In this document: piece after piece, positions 1-8,889 of the stretch | Numbering within the stretch: the stretch's first letter is position 1 | Layout of the letters: the number at the start of each line of letters is the position of its first letter | Assembly (NCBI RefSeq): GCF_036786105.1 | Contig: NZ_DAIQRQ010000017.1 | Coordinates: 1 to 64,000 of the forward strand | From: Ohtaekwangia sp036786105 | Lineage (GTDB): Bacteria; Bacteroidota; Bacteroidia; Cytophagales; Cyclobacteriaceae | Length of the DNA: 64,000 nt | Reading direction: 5' to 3' | The notes under the pieces: model-generated | Database searches by the model: none | Told to the model about the DNA's origin: nothing | What the model saw: only the letters and a program-made list of their open reading frames with translations | Position numbers and translations under genes: made by a program

Positions 1-92
1 GCGCTGAGCCCAAGATTACTCAGGCCACTTACCAGTTTGTTGTTAGTTAAATCATCTTTGATTAAAGAAATGATGAGATTTTTATCCTGCAT
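1..92 (-). CDS. N-terminal fragment of an unidentified protein, cut by the window edge
   Basis: An ATG at 92 opens a frame that stays free of stops down to position 1, giving about 30 residues that begin MQDKNLIISLIKDD and then run into a Leu/Ser/Asn-rich stretch. No family can be named from so short a piece. It points away from the XRE gene at 243, so both would share the AT-rich, palindrome-bearing region between them. It may equally be a chance frame. Confidence 0.35.
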   Translation of the reverse strand, partial: MQDKNLIISLIKDDLTNNKLVSGLSNLGLS

Positions 93-108
93 AACAGATG
101 TATTTAAG

Positions 109-150
109 TGCACAATTTAAAAATGCATATTATGCATTATAAAGTGCATT
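109..150. promoter_or_regulatory. Palindromic operator-like region upstream of the XRE gene
   Basis: A 17-bp perfect palindrome, AATGCAT-ATT-ATGCATT, occupies 122-138. Copies of the TGCA core recur close by, as AGTGCAC near 108-113 and AGTGCATT at 143-150. Clustered dyads between two divergent reading frames and upstream of a Cro/CI-type gene are the usual layout of an autoregulatory operator. That the XRE protein binds here is inference. Confidence 0.4.
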
Positions 151-242
151 AAAAACTTTTAGTAGTGCGTTTGGAGTGCTGTTTCCGTTTGATTGCCAAA
201 TCCTAAATTTGATTAAAACGATTCACTGCTTGGATAAAACGA

Positions 243-452
243 ATGGCTTTTAAAGAAATAAATCGCATCAAGGTTGTATTGGTTGAGAAAAGAAGAACGA
301 ATAAATGGTTAGCAGAAGAGCTCGGCATGAACACAACAACTATATCACGATGGTGCCGCAATGACGTTCAACCCCCGTTGGAAACTCTTTTCGAAGTAGC
401 AAGATTACTTGATGTTGATATTAGGGAATTGTTGGTGCCTACGAAGAAGTAG
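243..452 (+). CDS. Small XRE (Cro/CI-type) helix-turn-helix regulator
   Basis: This 69-residue protein is little more than one HTH_3 domain. The segment WLAEELGMNTTTISRWCR (about residues 19-36) is the helix-turn-helix, and the tail LDVDIRELLVPTKK is typical of single-domain XRE repressors in this phylum. It has no partner domain. It lies at the edge of the restriction-modification island but is read towards hsdR, with 315 bp separating the two 3' ends. By analogy with controller proteins of restriction systems it could regulate the island or itself; the palindromes just upstream favour at least autoregulation. The DNA target is not shown by the sequence. Confidence 0.8.
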   Translation: MAFKEINRIKVVLVEKRRTNKWLAEELGMNTTTISRWCRNDVQPPLETLFEVARLLDVDIRELLVPTKK

Positions 453-767
453 ATTTCACCAGGTATATACTTGAATTATCGAGACTTCATAAGGGAAGGG
501 GGGGTGTGCCTGCCCTGATCTTTATCGGGAAACTCTTCACCTACTCGTTCCGATGGCTATCAAATCATTTTCATAACCGATAGTTATTCTGTTTCCAGAA
601 TCCTCTTACGAGCAAATTCATTTGTTCAATTCATAATATAGATAAGTTACGGAAAAATTTGGGTAGGCTTTGGGGGTATCGCAACGCGTGCATAGCAGGT
701 ACTTTTCTTCAATCGATAATTTTCAAATCTAGAGCAATATCTATTATCATTTCCTAAAATTTTTGTC
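453..767. other. Intergenic region between the XRE gene and the 3' end of hsdR
   Basis: Two convergent genes end here. I see no RNA gene, no convincing terminator hairpin and no open frame. A G-rich run near 497-509 is the only compositional feature. Confidence 0.5.
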
Positions 768-3767
768 CTATGAATTCGCATTAAACCTTTGATAAATCTT
801 CTTCGTCAACCACTCCTTCACATCGTCTCGAAAATCATTATTGCCCATCAGCTTATCAAAGATTTCTTCATTCTCTTTCATTCGGTCTATTAAAGTCTGA
901 ATGAACACTTCTTCGAAAGCGTATTTAAAGTTTTCGATTGGATTGTTTTGCGCACGAACTTTAAGCTCGTCATTTTCGAATAACGCCTGTTCAATCTGCT
1001 CGAAATACAGCTTATCTGCATCTGTAAATTCTGTTCCGTATTTATTATTTAGGAGGTTGATTATATTTGATAACCTCTCTTTTTCATCCTTCGGTCTGCC
1101 GATACCTGCTTCAGTTGTTGGCTTTAATCCAAACTCGCCTTGTAACTGAAGCACCAAATCTCCTTCTGCTACTTTTTGTAATCTGTAGTACTCTAATGCT
1201 ACTTCGTTATCTAATTTCAATCGATCGGTGTAATCGCTTTTAGGGAGCCTGCTCAGTAGAAATCGTCCGTATGTATAGAGTTTTTCCAAATCCACATCCT
1301 GAAAAGGAAGTATCTGTGAAAGGAATGAATATAGTCTTACAAAAGATGTCATTGATTTCTTGAATTCATCTTTTGTCTCTTCTGACTCTATTACTTTAAA
1401 TCTATCGAGAGCCGGATCGATATAGCCATAAAGCTTTCCTTGATCTCTGAGGGATGTGTTGCCGGAACGGTAAAATATTTTGGCAAAGCCATCAACTTCA
1501 CTTTGGTAATAAACGTTTGCCGAATCCATCCGTCCTTTCAGATCGTATAGGTGATTTGGGTCGGTGGTCTCAGGCATAGTAGTCAACTCGTAGTAGGGTT
1601 GAAACGATTTAATGATTTCTTCTCGATCATTAGTGAAATCAAGGATAAAGGTATCTTCCTTGCCTGGGTGCGTCCTGTTGAGTCGTGACAGGGTTTGCAC
1701 GGCTTTTACACCAGACAACTTCTTGTCAACATACATGGTGTGAAGCAACGGTTGATCAAAACCTGTTTGGTATTTGTCAGCAACAAGCAGCACCTGGTAT
1801 TCTGGTGTGGAAAATTTGTCTGGAAGCTCTCTTTCCCCAAAACCATTAAGCTCTGATTCAGTTACACCTTCTGGGTAAAGATCATCGATCACGGAACCGG
1901 AGAATGCCACCAGTGCCTTTATGTCAACATATCCCTTTTCTTTAATGTAATCCTTAAATTCAAGGTAATACCGCAGCGCATGTTTCCGCGAGGATGTAAC
2001 AACCATGGCTTTTGCCTTGCCACCAATTTTCTTCATCGTTACCTGACGGAAGTGCTCGATCATTACTTCTGTCTTCTGAGCCAGACTATAGGGAAGTAAT
2101 GATGCAAATCGACCTATGGCCTTAATGGCTTTCCTTTTGTTCAACTCTGGATCATCTTCAATGGCCTTTGTGAACTTATAATACTCTTTGTACGATGTAT
2201 AGTTCTTTAATACATCAAGTATGAAGCTCTCCTCTATCGCCTGACGCATGGAATACAAATGAAAAGGTCGCGGCTTTCCTTCCGCGTCTTTAACACCAAA
2301 CACTTCTAAAGTTTTTGCCTTTGGTGTAGCGGTGAAAGCAAATATGCTGATGTTTGATTGGGGACCTCTTTTTCTGATCACCTCTCGGATAACATCATCT
2401 TCATCAGTTTCAGTATTTTCGATTCCTGTTTCAATGTCTACAGACTCCTCCAGGCTTACATTCTTACCTGCCAAAGCTTCTGTCATCTTCCGACTCGCTT
2501 CTCCGCCCTGGCTGCTGTGAGCCTCATCGATGATTACAGCATATTTTCTATTTGGAGTCTCTGCCAGATGATTGAGTGCATACGGAAATTTCTGTAGAGT
2601 GGTAATGATAATGTTCGTTCCGGTCTTGATTGCCTCAGCCAACTGCTCTGAATTATTGTCAATGCGTTGAACAACACCTTGCTTATGTTCAAACTGGTAA
2701 ATCGTGTTCTGTAGTTGCTGATCAAGCACGTTGCGATCTGTCACTACTATTACCGAATCGAAAACCTTTTCGTCCTTTTCATTGAACAAACTGCTTAGCC
2801 GATAAGCCAGCCACGCGATACTGTTACTTTTTCCGCTTCCGGCCGAATGTTGAATCAGATAATTCTTCCCGGCTCCCGATCTCTTTGCATCGGCTGTTAC
2901 GGTACGAACCACGTCAACCTGGTGATATCGCGGGAAAAGCATATTCTCACGAGTATACTTTTTGCCATCAACAACGAAGTCTTCCTTTTGTAGATGTAAA
3001 AACCTTCCGATAATCTCAAGCCAACTGTCTACACTCAGAATTTCTTTCCAGAAGTAATCTGTGCGGTATGACTCATAATTTTTTGCAGGTGGATTTCCTG
3101 CAGCATTATTAAATCCCTTGTTGAATGGGAAGAATCGCGTGCCACTCGAATCAAGTTTTGTAGTAAAATAAACGTCATCAGCATCGAGGGTGAAGTGCAC
3201 AAGCGCCCGTTTCTTGAACTGAAACAATAATTCTTTAGGATCACGATTGGTTTTGTACTGCTCGATTGCATCATTCACTGCCTGGCCCGTGAAATGATTC
3301 TTTAATTCAATGGTGGCAAGCGGCAAGCCGTTTAGTGACAGAACAAGGTCTATACTTTTGTTGCTCTTCGAAGTGAAGTGAACTTGACGAGTAACTGTGA
3401 GCCTGTTTTGCTTGTAAAGAGCTAAGGTATCCGGGTTAAGATTACTGTCGGGCTTAAAGTAAGCAAGCTTAAACTTGCAACCACTGTCAGTAATTCCATG
3501 GCGAACGACATCCAATGTTCCGCGAAGATCGAGTTCCTTAAACAGGCGTTGTATGAATTTATTTTCCGTGTCTTCGCGATAATATTGTTTCAGTTTGTCC
3601 CATTCTTTTGACTGAGATGATTGTACGAATGTGAGAATTGCCTGTTTGTCAAGGGCAAGATCTTTACTGAAATCAGCAGCGCTGCCCAAATGCCAACCAT
3701 TTTTGCAAAGGTGATCGACAATATTGCTTTCGAATGTAGCCTCTGAATGAATGAAGTTATTGGCCAT
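768..3767 (-). CDS. hsdR: Type I restriction enzyme R subunit (nuclease and DNA translocase)
   Basis: This 999-residue protein is the motor and nuclease subunit of a type I restriction complex; with HsdM and HsdS it cuts unmodified DNA after ATP-driven translocation. The N-terminal PD-(D/E)XK nuclease shows D140 and the IELKN motif (E154, K156). The SF2 helicase core follows, with Walker A AGSGKS at 309-314, DEAH at 414-417 and FTATPKAKT near 478-486; motif VI-like LSRLNRT lies further on. A helical C-terminal region completes the usual layout and length (about 1000 residues). Its start overlaps the end of the rhuM-like gene by 11 bp, so it is the last gene of the hsdM-hsdS-Ntn-rhuM-hsdR operon. 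All key motifs are intact, suggesting an active enzyme. Confidence 0.96.
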   Translation of the reverse strand: MANNFIHSEATFESNIVDHLCKNGWHLGSAADFSKDLALDKQAILTFVQSSQSKEWDKLKQYYREDTENKFIQRLFKELDLRGTLDVVRHGITDSGCKFKLAYFKPDSNLNPDTLALYKQNRLTVTRQVHFTSKSNKSIDLVLSLNGLPLATIELKNHFTGQAVNDAIEQYKTNRDPKELLFQFKKRALVHFTLDADDVYFTTKLDSSGTRFFPFNKGFNNAAGNPPAKNYESYRTDYFWKEILSVDSWLEIIGRFLHLQKEDFVVDGKKYTRENMLFPRYHQVDVVRTVTADAKRSGAGKNYLIQHSAGSGKSNSIAWLAYRLSSLFNEKDEKVFDSVIVVTDRNVLDQQLQNTIYQFEHKQGVVQRIDNNSEQLAEAIKTGTNIIITTLQKFPYALNHLAETPNRKYAVIIDEAHSSQGGEASRKMTEALAGKNVSLEESVDIETGIENTETDEDDVIREVIRKRGPQSNISIFAFTATPKAKTLEVFGVKDAEGKPRPFHLYSMRQAIEESFILDVLKNYTSYKEYYKFTKAIEDDPELNKRKAIKAIGRFASLLPYSLAQKTEVMIEHFRQVTMKKIGGKAKAMVVTSSRKHALRYYLEFKDYIKEKGYVDIKALVAFSGSVIDDLYPEGVTESELNGFGERELPDKFSTPEYQVLLVADKYQTGFDQPLLHTMYVDKKLSGVKAVQTLSRLNRTHPGKEDTFILDFTNDREEIIKSFQPYYELTTMPETTDPNHLYDLKGRMDSANVYYQSEVDGFAKIFYRSGNTSLRDQGKLYGYIDPALDRFKVIESEETKDEFKKSMTSFVRLYSFLSQILPFQDVDLEKLYTYGRFLLSRLPKSDYTDRLKLDNEVALEYYRLQKVAEGDLVLQLQGEFGLKPTTEAGIGRPKDEKERLSNIINLLNNKYGTEFTDADKLYFEQIEQALFENDELKVRAQNNPIENFKYAFEEVFIQTLIDRMKENEEIFDKLMGNNDFRDDVKEWLTKKIYQRFNANS

Positions 3768-4782
3768 CTTTCTTTCCTTTTTTGGTTGGCGCTTTTATTT
3801 TCCTGATCTCCTTGTCGAAATCACTTTCGAAGTTCTTGTCCTGCACCACGCGAAACTTTTCATACTGCTCTTCTGCTAGTTTCTTTGCTACTTCATGACT
3901 GATTTTGCCGGCATCTTTTAAAATCTGGTATTCATTGAATTGCAGAAAAGCATCAAGTTTAGTGATCCAATCTTCCATTTTCATGGGGATTTGTCTTGCA
4001 GCTTGATTTTCTGCATAATCAAGGTACATGGACACCACACGCTCCAATGATTTGATTTCGCTTTCTTCGAGGTAATTCTTTGCAATGCTCACATCGGTTT
4101 TCAGGATCTTGCCCGAAGGGGCATTTTTCCAGGTTTTCAGCCCCATGTTCGGTTTATCTGCCTTCGCACGCTCGGCCACCAGCTGGGCTGCGGTTTTGCC
4201 GGTGATTGCCCAATGTAATTTGTTCTGCACGGTCTTGAAAAACGTCTGAGTGATAGCCGCATCTTTATTATAGTCGATGCTGCATTGCTCGTAGATGTCT
4301 GTGATCTTTTGATAGAACCTGCGTTCGCTGGCCCGTATTTCGCGAATGCGTTCGAGCAGTTCATCGAAGTAATCTTTTCCGAAGCGGCTGCCTTGTTTCA
4401 AACGCTCATCATCGAGCACAAAGCCTTTGATGATAAACTCGCGAAGCGTTTTTGTTGCCCAAATGCGAAATTGCGTGGCTTGCAGGCTATTAACGCGGTA
4501 GCCGACCGCAATGATGGCATCCAGATTATAAAAGTTGGTTTGATAGGTTTTACCGTCCTCGGCAGTATGTGCAAAATTTGCACATACTGAATTTTCTTCC
4601 AGTTCACTGGTTTGGAAAATGTTTTGCAAGTGTTTAGTCACTACAGTTCGATCAACACCGAACAAAGCAGCCATACGTTTCTGCGAAAGCCAAAACGTTT
4701 CACCTGAGTAGAGTACTTCAATGTGAATATTGCCCTGCGGGGAATTATAGAAAATAATATCGGAGTTCTGCGGGTTATCCAT
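3757..4782 (-). CDS. RhuM-family protein (virulence RhuM-like)
   Basis: From the ATG at 4782 the product is 341 residues. The N-terminal half matches the RhuM family: a sensor-like opening FYNSPQGNIHIEVLYSGETF, then a winged-helix-like WLSQKRMAALFGVDRTVVTK, and a conserved block around NLDAIIAVGYRVNS and FRIWATKTLREFIIKGF. The C-terminal half is helical and Lys-rich. An upstream in-frame ATG at 4839 would overlap the preceding gene by 44 bp, so 4782 is preferred; it leaves a 13-bp gap. RhuM proteins are known as companions of type I restriction loci in many bacteria, but their biochemical role is not established. The position inside the hsd operon suggests a regulatory or anti-toxicity role in the system (inference). 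Confidence 0.85.
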   Translation of the reverse strand: MDNPQNSDIIFYNSPQGNIHIEVLYSGETFWLSQKRMAALFGVDRTVVTKHLQNIFQTSELEENSVCANFAHTAEDGKTYQTNFYNLDAIIAVGYRVNSLQATQFRIWATKTLREFIIKGFVLDDERLKQGSRFGKDYFDELLERIREIRASERRFYQKITDIYEQCSIDYNKDAAITQTFFKTVQNKLHWAITGKTAAQLVAERAKADKPNMGLKTWKNAPSGKILKTDVSIAKNYLEESEIKSLERVVSMYLDYAENQAARQIPMKMEDWITKLDAFLQFNEYQILKDAGKISHEVAKKLAEEQYEKFRVVQDKNFESDFDKEIRKIKAPTKKGKKDGQ

Positions 4783-4795
4783 ATATGTCACATGA

Positions 4796-5812
4796 TCATT
4801 CAGGGTCAAGGATTTCATTTTTTTCGGCAACCTTAACAAACTCCTGATAAGAGTGCTCGCGGAATATCTTAACTAACCTTTCCCGATCTTTATGAGAAAG
4901 ATTCAATTTTAGAAAATTGCCTTCTTGTGAGTAGCAATCTTTCAGGAAGGTATAATCATCATTGTCCCGAAACGATTCCAAATTGACGAGACATTTTGGA
5001 ATTCCATCTTCGAGCAATAACCCAGTATCAGGATCGTAATATTTTACAGCGGGCTTGTTGTGCTTGTCGTAAGTCTTTCCTAAAAATGTTGGTTTACCTT
5101 TTACGGATGGCCAGTAAACACCAAAAAATTCATTGGTACCGCTGCGGTATATCTTGCCGATTTGCATCGCTCCGTCTACTTCGCGCACCGATGTGTCCCT
5201 TGCCATGTCAACCAAGACATCGAAAGGTTCCATGTCAAGCTTGCCATCAAACTTATCTTTCTTAATGAGCGCTTCTTTATATTTCTTTCTGGCGATTTCT
5301 ACAATATTCTTTTCTTCTTTTGAAGTGTCGCCTTCCGGGTCTCCCAGGAAAGAAACCTTTCCAAGTTTTTCGAGAGCCTCTTCCGTGTAGACAAAACCCT
5401 TGACATCATGTGAATAATATAGCTTCCAAAGACGAAAACAGTTTTCCATCCAGCTCCAGCCACCAAATAAAAACTTCGCTTCTGAGCCGATGGCGGTGTC
5501 TCCGCTTGGTTTCTCAAATATTGAATTTACAAGTTCCGTAAAGACTTCGGCAATTTCGTACAGCACGTCCTGCAAGTCTAGCCGGGAATTTTGAAGCTTT
5601 TCATTGTGCTTGATGGTTGAAATCAAGTTTAAGATGAGTGGATAGGCGCGGTATGTTTCACCTGCAAAGCAAATGAGACAATCCTTTCGCGGAAGCTCAA
5701 ACAGCTTCACACCATGGTTCCATTTTTCACCGCCAGTCAAGGTACTGTCAGTAGCAAAGACTAATTCTTCTCCATCTGCTGATTCGCGTATCCAGGCAAT
5801 ACAGAGTGTCAT
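4796..5812 (-). CDS. Proteasome-like Ntn-hydrolase protein inside the type I RM operon
   Basis: The 338-residue protein starts MTLCIAWIRESADGEEL. Loss of the initiator Met would expose Thr2 as an N-terminal nucleophile. D22 in FATDSTLTGG and K36 in HGVKLFEL fall where the catalytic Asp and Lys of proteasome beta/HslV/Anbu proteins are expected (Thr1, Asp17, Lys33 in the proteasome), and the next strand ICFAGETYRAYPL resembles that fold's segment. The remainder, with a charged helical region (residues about 170-205) and a C-terminal strand-rich part, is not recognised. The gene is 2 bp downstream of hsdS and 13 bp upstream of the rhuM-like gene, so it is co-transcribed with the restriction genes. 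A protease or amidohydrolase role is inference; the fold assignment rests on the N-terminal motif only. Confidence 0.6.
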   Translation of the reverse strand: MTLCIAWIRESADGEELVFATDSTLTGGEKWNHGVKLFELPRKDCLICFAGETYRAYPLILNLISTIKHNEKLQNSRLDLQDVLYEIAEVFTELVNSIFEKPSGDTAIGSEAKFLFGGWSWMENCFRLWKLYYSHDVKGFVYTEEALEKLGKVSFLGDPEGDTSKEEKNIVEIARKKYKEALIKKDKFDGKLDMEPFDVLVDMARDTSVREVDGAMQIGKIYRSGTNEFFGVYWPSVKGKPTFLGKTYDKHNKPAVKYYDPDTGLLLEDGIPKCLVNLESFRDNDDYTFLKDCYSQEGNFLKLNLSHKDRERLVKIFREHSYQEFVKVAEKNEILDPE

Positions 5813-5814
5813 TT

Positions 5815-7074
5815 TTAAATAACTTTTACTTTTCCTGTTACGACTTCGCTAATTAAAGCCGTTTTGTATTCTTGCATTAAATCGATTTCACGGTAAATTT
5901 TTGAAATCACGGCATCGATTTTCTCTGTTTGATTTACAATGTTTTCAACGATATCGTTTTGTTCTCGTATCGAGGGTAAATTAATTAATGTTTCACCCAA
6001 CTCTTCTTTGTTTAGATGCGGCTGGGCAGCTCTCAACCTATGAAGGTACAGTTGGCCGATTAGCACGTCATCGCTTAATAAACAATAGGCTACATATCTC
6101 GGATTTGCGTTCATTATTCGAACCACCATATCGTATCCAGTAATAGAGCCTTCAAACTTTTTAGGAATGATTGCTGAATCGGCAGTGTAGGCCCCGCTTC
6201 TCACAACAATGATGTCGTTCTCTCTTAAAACCGGATCTCTGTCGTAAGGGATGTCATCTGGATCCACAAATATTAAATCTTTCTCAACGACTCTGCCTCC
6301 ATCGATATTTGTCGCTCTAATCAAAGGCAACCCGTTTTGTAACTGTCTCGGGGGCTGGCCAAGACCGTATTTGATTATTCCCAAATACTTCAACTTCTTC
6401 CTCTCCCAATTCTTCCCTTCACCACTCACGGCCTCATTGGTAATTGCTTTTTGTTCTTCTTTGAGCAGTTCAATCAGTTTTTGTTTTTTCTCAATGAGTG
6501 TATCGATCTGCGCGGTCTTTTCATCGAGGTAGTTGGCGATTTCGGTTTGTTCCTGAAGAGGGGGCAACCCTATGAGCAATTGTTCGATAAAATTTTGAGG
6601 AACACGTTTCTGTCCAGCTGATCCGGTCATCAATGCTTCTCCATTTCTTTTAAAAAGATCTGTACGAGTTATGTAAAACAAAAACTCCTTAGCTATTCTT
6701 TCAGTTGGTCGCAGAACATGGAATTCGGTAGAACCGAACCCGAAGTTTGTTTCAAGATCCTTCAGTAAGGCACCTTTACCGTTTTCAAAGCAAGGTGTGA
6801 TCTTTGCAACAAGTATATCGTTTCTCTCAAAGTATGTAAATCCAGTAATAACTTGTTGAATCTCTCTTCTACTGTCTTGCGTAATTTGGCCATCTTCCGA
6901 AACCTTCTCCATGGGAAGAAAAACTACAAGGTCATCCGAAGTTCTTTCAAAATCGTAATTGCGCGAGGACGGATTAATAAGCCCGCAGTACTTCAGCTTT
7001 ACAGCTTGCCAATGCTGCGGAACTTTCGGAAGCCATTCGTTGCCTGTGTCCAAGTAGTTGTCGTACCGCCTCAT
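5815..7074 (-). CDS. hsdS: Type I restriction-modification specificity subunit
   Basis: The 419-residue protein has the standard HsdS plan of two target-recognition domains, each followed by a long conserved helix. TRD1 spans about 1-175. The first spacer helix includes LPPLQEQTEIANYLDEKTAQ and a heptad-like run to about residue 215. TRD2 starts at KYLGIIKYGLGQPPRQ (about 228) and ends with LPSIREQNDIVENI and a second helix. Two different TRDs imply an asymmetric bipartite recognition sequence, which cannot be read from sequence by eye. It overlaps hsdM by 4 bp (ATGA) and so is translationally coupled to it. TRDs are the most exchangeable part of such systems. Confidence 0.95.
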   Translation of the reverse strand: MRRYDNYLDTGNEWLPKVPQHWQAVKLKYCGLINPSSRNYDFERTSDDLVVFLPMEKVSEDGQITQDSRREIQQVITGFTYFERNDILVAKITPCFENGKGALLKDLETNFGFGSTEFHVLRPTERIAKEFLFYITRTDLFKRNGEALMTGSAGQKRVPQNFIEQLLIGLPPLQEQTEIANYLDEKTAQIDTLIEKKQKLIELLKEEQKAITNEAVSGEGKNWERKKLKYLGIIKYGLGQPPRQLQNGLPLIRATNIDGGRVVEKDLIFVDPDDIPYDRDPVLRENDIIVVRSGAYTADSAIIPKKFEGSITGYDMVVRIMNANPRYVAYCLLSDDVLIGQLYLHRLRAAQPHLNKEELGETLINLPSIREQNDIVENIVNQTEKIDAVISKIYREIDLMQEYKTALISEVVTGKVKVI

Positions 7075-8861
7075 GCCTCAATCACCTTTTTAATCATATC
7101 CACAGTTTCATTCTCCAGCGCGAGAATGTCTTTTCGTATTTCCTCCAAACTTCTCAATGGCTTGTACTGGTAGAAGTATTTCGTGAAGTTGATCTCGTAG
7201 CCAATTTTAGTTTTGGTTTCGTCAATCCAGGCATCGGGTACATGAGGTTTTACTTCGCGCTTAAAGTATTTCTCAATGTCATCTTTCAATGGGATGTTTT
7301 CGAAGTCACGTAGGTCTGCATCAGGCACCGAGTTGCCTTTTTTATCTTTTTCTATCTCACCCTTATCATTGCGCTTGGGTCGTTCTACGGTGATGCGGTA
7401 GTAACCGAAGTCTTCGTTGTCAAAGATTTTGCAATATTCTCCTTCTTGAAAGGCCCCATATATTTCAGTGATGGTCTTGACTTGGTCTGGTTTGCCGCTC
7501 GTTCCATCGCCAATCTCTTTTCGTTTATTTCCAAGGCTTCGCATCATCTTCAGGTAAAACGGGTTGTCTTTATCTTCCTTGTCCGAACCGGTGGCGTTAA
7601 TGAGCTGCACTTTGCCTTTTCGCTCTTTGCTTTTGCGATCTGTTACAATCCAGATGTAAGTAGAAATGCCCGTGTTATAGAAAAGCTGATCAGGCAAAGC
7701 AATGATGGCTTCGAGCAGGTCGTTCTCAATGATCCATTTCCGAATTTCGCTTGGGCCGCTCCCTGCACCACCACTGAATAACGGTGAACCGTTAAAGACA
7801 ATCGCGATACGACTCCCACCTGTCCCGCCACTGCGGGACTTCATCTTGCTAATTATGTGTTGCAAGAACAACAGCGACCCATCGCTTATCGCTGGTAATC
7901 CTGCACCGAATCGTCCTGCAAAACCTTTGTTGGCATACTCATCTTTAATAAACTTTTCCGCTTTCTTCCACTCCACTCCAAAAGGCGGATTGCTGAGCAT
8001 GTAGTCAAACGTTTCTTTTTCAAGACCATCCTGCGTAAATGAATTTCCAAATTTGATGTTAGCAGGATTTTGTCCTTTGATCAGCATGTCTGATTTACAG
8101 ATGGCGTAAGACTCAGGATTGATTTCCTGTCCAAACACTTCGAGCTTCGCTTTATCATTCAGCTTCTGTAAGTATTCTTCCGCAACAGACAGCATACCGC
8201 CTGTTCCGCAAGCCGGGTCATACAAAGTCTTTACAACACCCTCGTTTCTCAAGATTTTCGTGTCATTGATAAATAGAAGATTCACCATCAGCTTAATGAC
8301 TTCACGCGGAGTAAAATGTTCCCCCGCGGTTTCATTGCTCAATTCAGCGAACTTGCGGATAAGCTCCTCGAAGATGTAACCCATCTCCATGGTGTCCACA
8401 TTTTTGAGGATTTCACCCGCCTCGGCAAATCGCTTGATGATCAAATAAAGGAGATCGTATTCATCCAGTTTTTTTATCTGGTCTTCAAAACTGAAGTAGT
8501 CAATGATTTCCTTCGCGCTTATGGAGAATCCATTGATATAGTTTCTAAGATTGGCTGCAACATGTGCTGGATCCTTCGCTAATTGATTAAAGTCGAACTT
8601 GCTCCGATTGTGAAACTTAAGCTTGTTGGTTTTTGTGCTGGCAGCACTGTTTAGAAGAGGCTCAAGGATTTCAGGCTTTTTTGTTTTGTTGGCTTCATAT
8701 GTTTCAAGCACTTTCCTTTTAGTCGGCTCCAGTACCGAATCCAACCTGCGCAATACTGTAAGCGGTAAGATCACTTTTCCATAGTCAGCCTGTTTATAAT
8801 GTCCACGCAACAAATCAGCGATTGACCAGAGAAAATTTGCTTTTTCTTTAAAATTCTTCAT
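7071..8861 (-). CDS. hsdM: Type I restriction-modification DNA methyltransferase subunit (N6-adenine)
   Basis: This 596-residue subunit carries out S-adenosylmethionine-dependent N6-adenine methylation that protects host DNA. The N-terminal HsdM helical domain (LWSIADLLRGHYKQADYGKV) is followed by the methyltransferase fold with the SAM motif DPACGTGG at 215-222 and the catalytic NPPFG at 291-295. The motif FTPREVIKLMVNLL before them is typical of the family. It is the first gene of the five-gene operon, and an imperfect TAnnTTTG-type promoter sits 10 bp before the ATG, giving a very short leader. Everything expected of an active subunit is present. Confidence 0.97.
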   Translation of the reverse strand: MKNFKEKANFLWSIADLLRGHYKQADYGKVILPLTVLRRLDSVLEPTKRKVLETYEANKTKKPEILEPLLNSAASTKTNKLKFHNRSKFDFNQLAKDPAHVAANLRNYINGFSISAKEIIDYFSFEDQIKKLDEYDLLYLIIKRFAEAGEILKNVDTMEMGYIFEELIRKFAELSNETAGEHFTPREVIKLMVNLLFINDTKILRNEGVVKTLYDPACGTGGMLSVAEEYLQKLNDKAKLEVFGQEINPESYAICKSDMLIKGQNPANIKFGNSFTQDGLEKETFDYMLSNPPFGVEWKKAEKFIKDEYANKGFAGRFGAGLPAISDGSLLFLQHIISKMKSRSGGTGGSRIAIVFNGSPLFSGGAGSGPSEIRKWIIENDLLEAIIALPDQLFYNTGISTYIWIVTDRKSKERKGKVQLINATGSDKEDKDNPFYLKMMRSLGNKRKEIGDGTSGKPDQVKTITEIYGAFQEGEYCKIFDNEDFGYYRITVERPKRNDKGEIEKDKKGNSVPDADLRDFENIPLKDDIEKYFKREVKPHVPDAWIDETKTKIGYEINFTKYFYQYKPLRSLEEIRKDILALENETVDMIKKVIEA

Positions 8862-8871
8862 GAATAAAGGA

Positions 8872-8879
8872 CAAAAGTT
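8872..8879 (-). promoter_or_regulatory. Probable -7 element of the hsdM operon promoter
   Basis: On the minus strand these bases read AACTTTTG, seven of eight matches to the Bacteroidota -7 consensus TAnnTTTG. The element ends 10 bp before the hsdM ATG, so the transcript would start only about 4-6 nt before translation. The upstream promoter region would lie in the T-tract and arm of the terminator hairpin at 8890-8936. No good -33 TTG is seen. Confidence 0.4.
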
Positions 8880-8889
8880 GGATTAGAAT

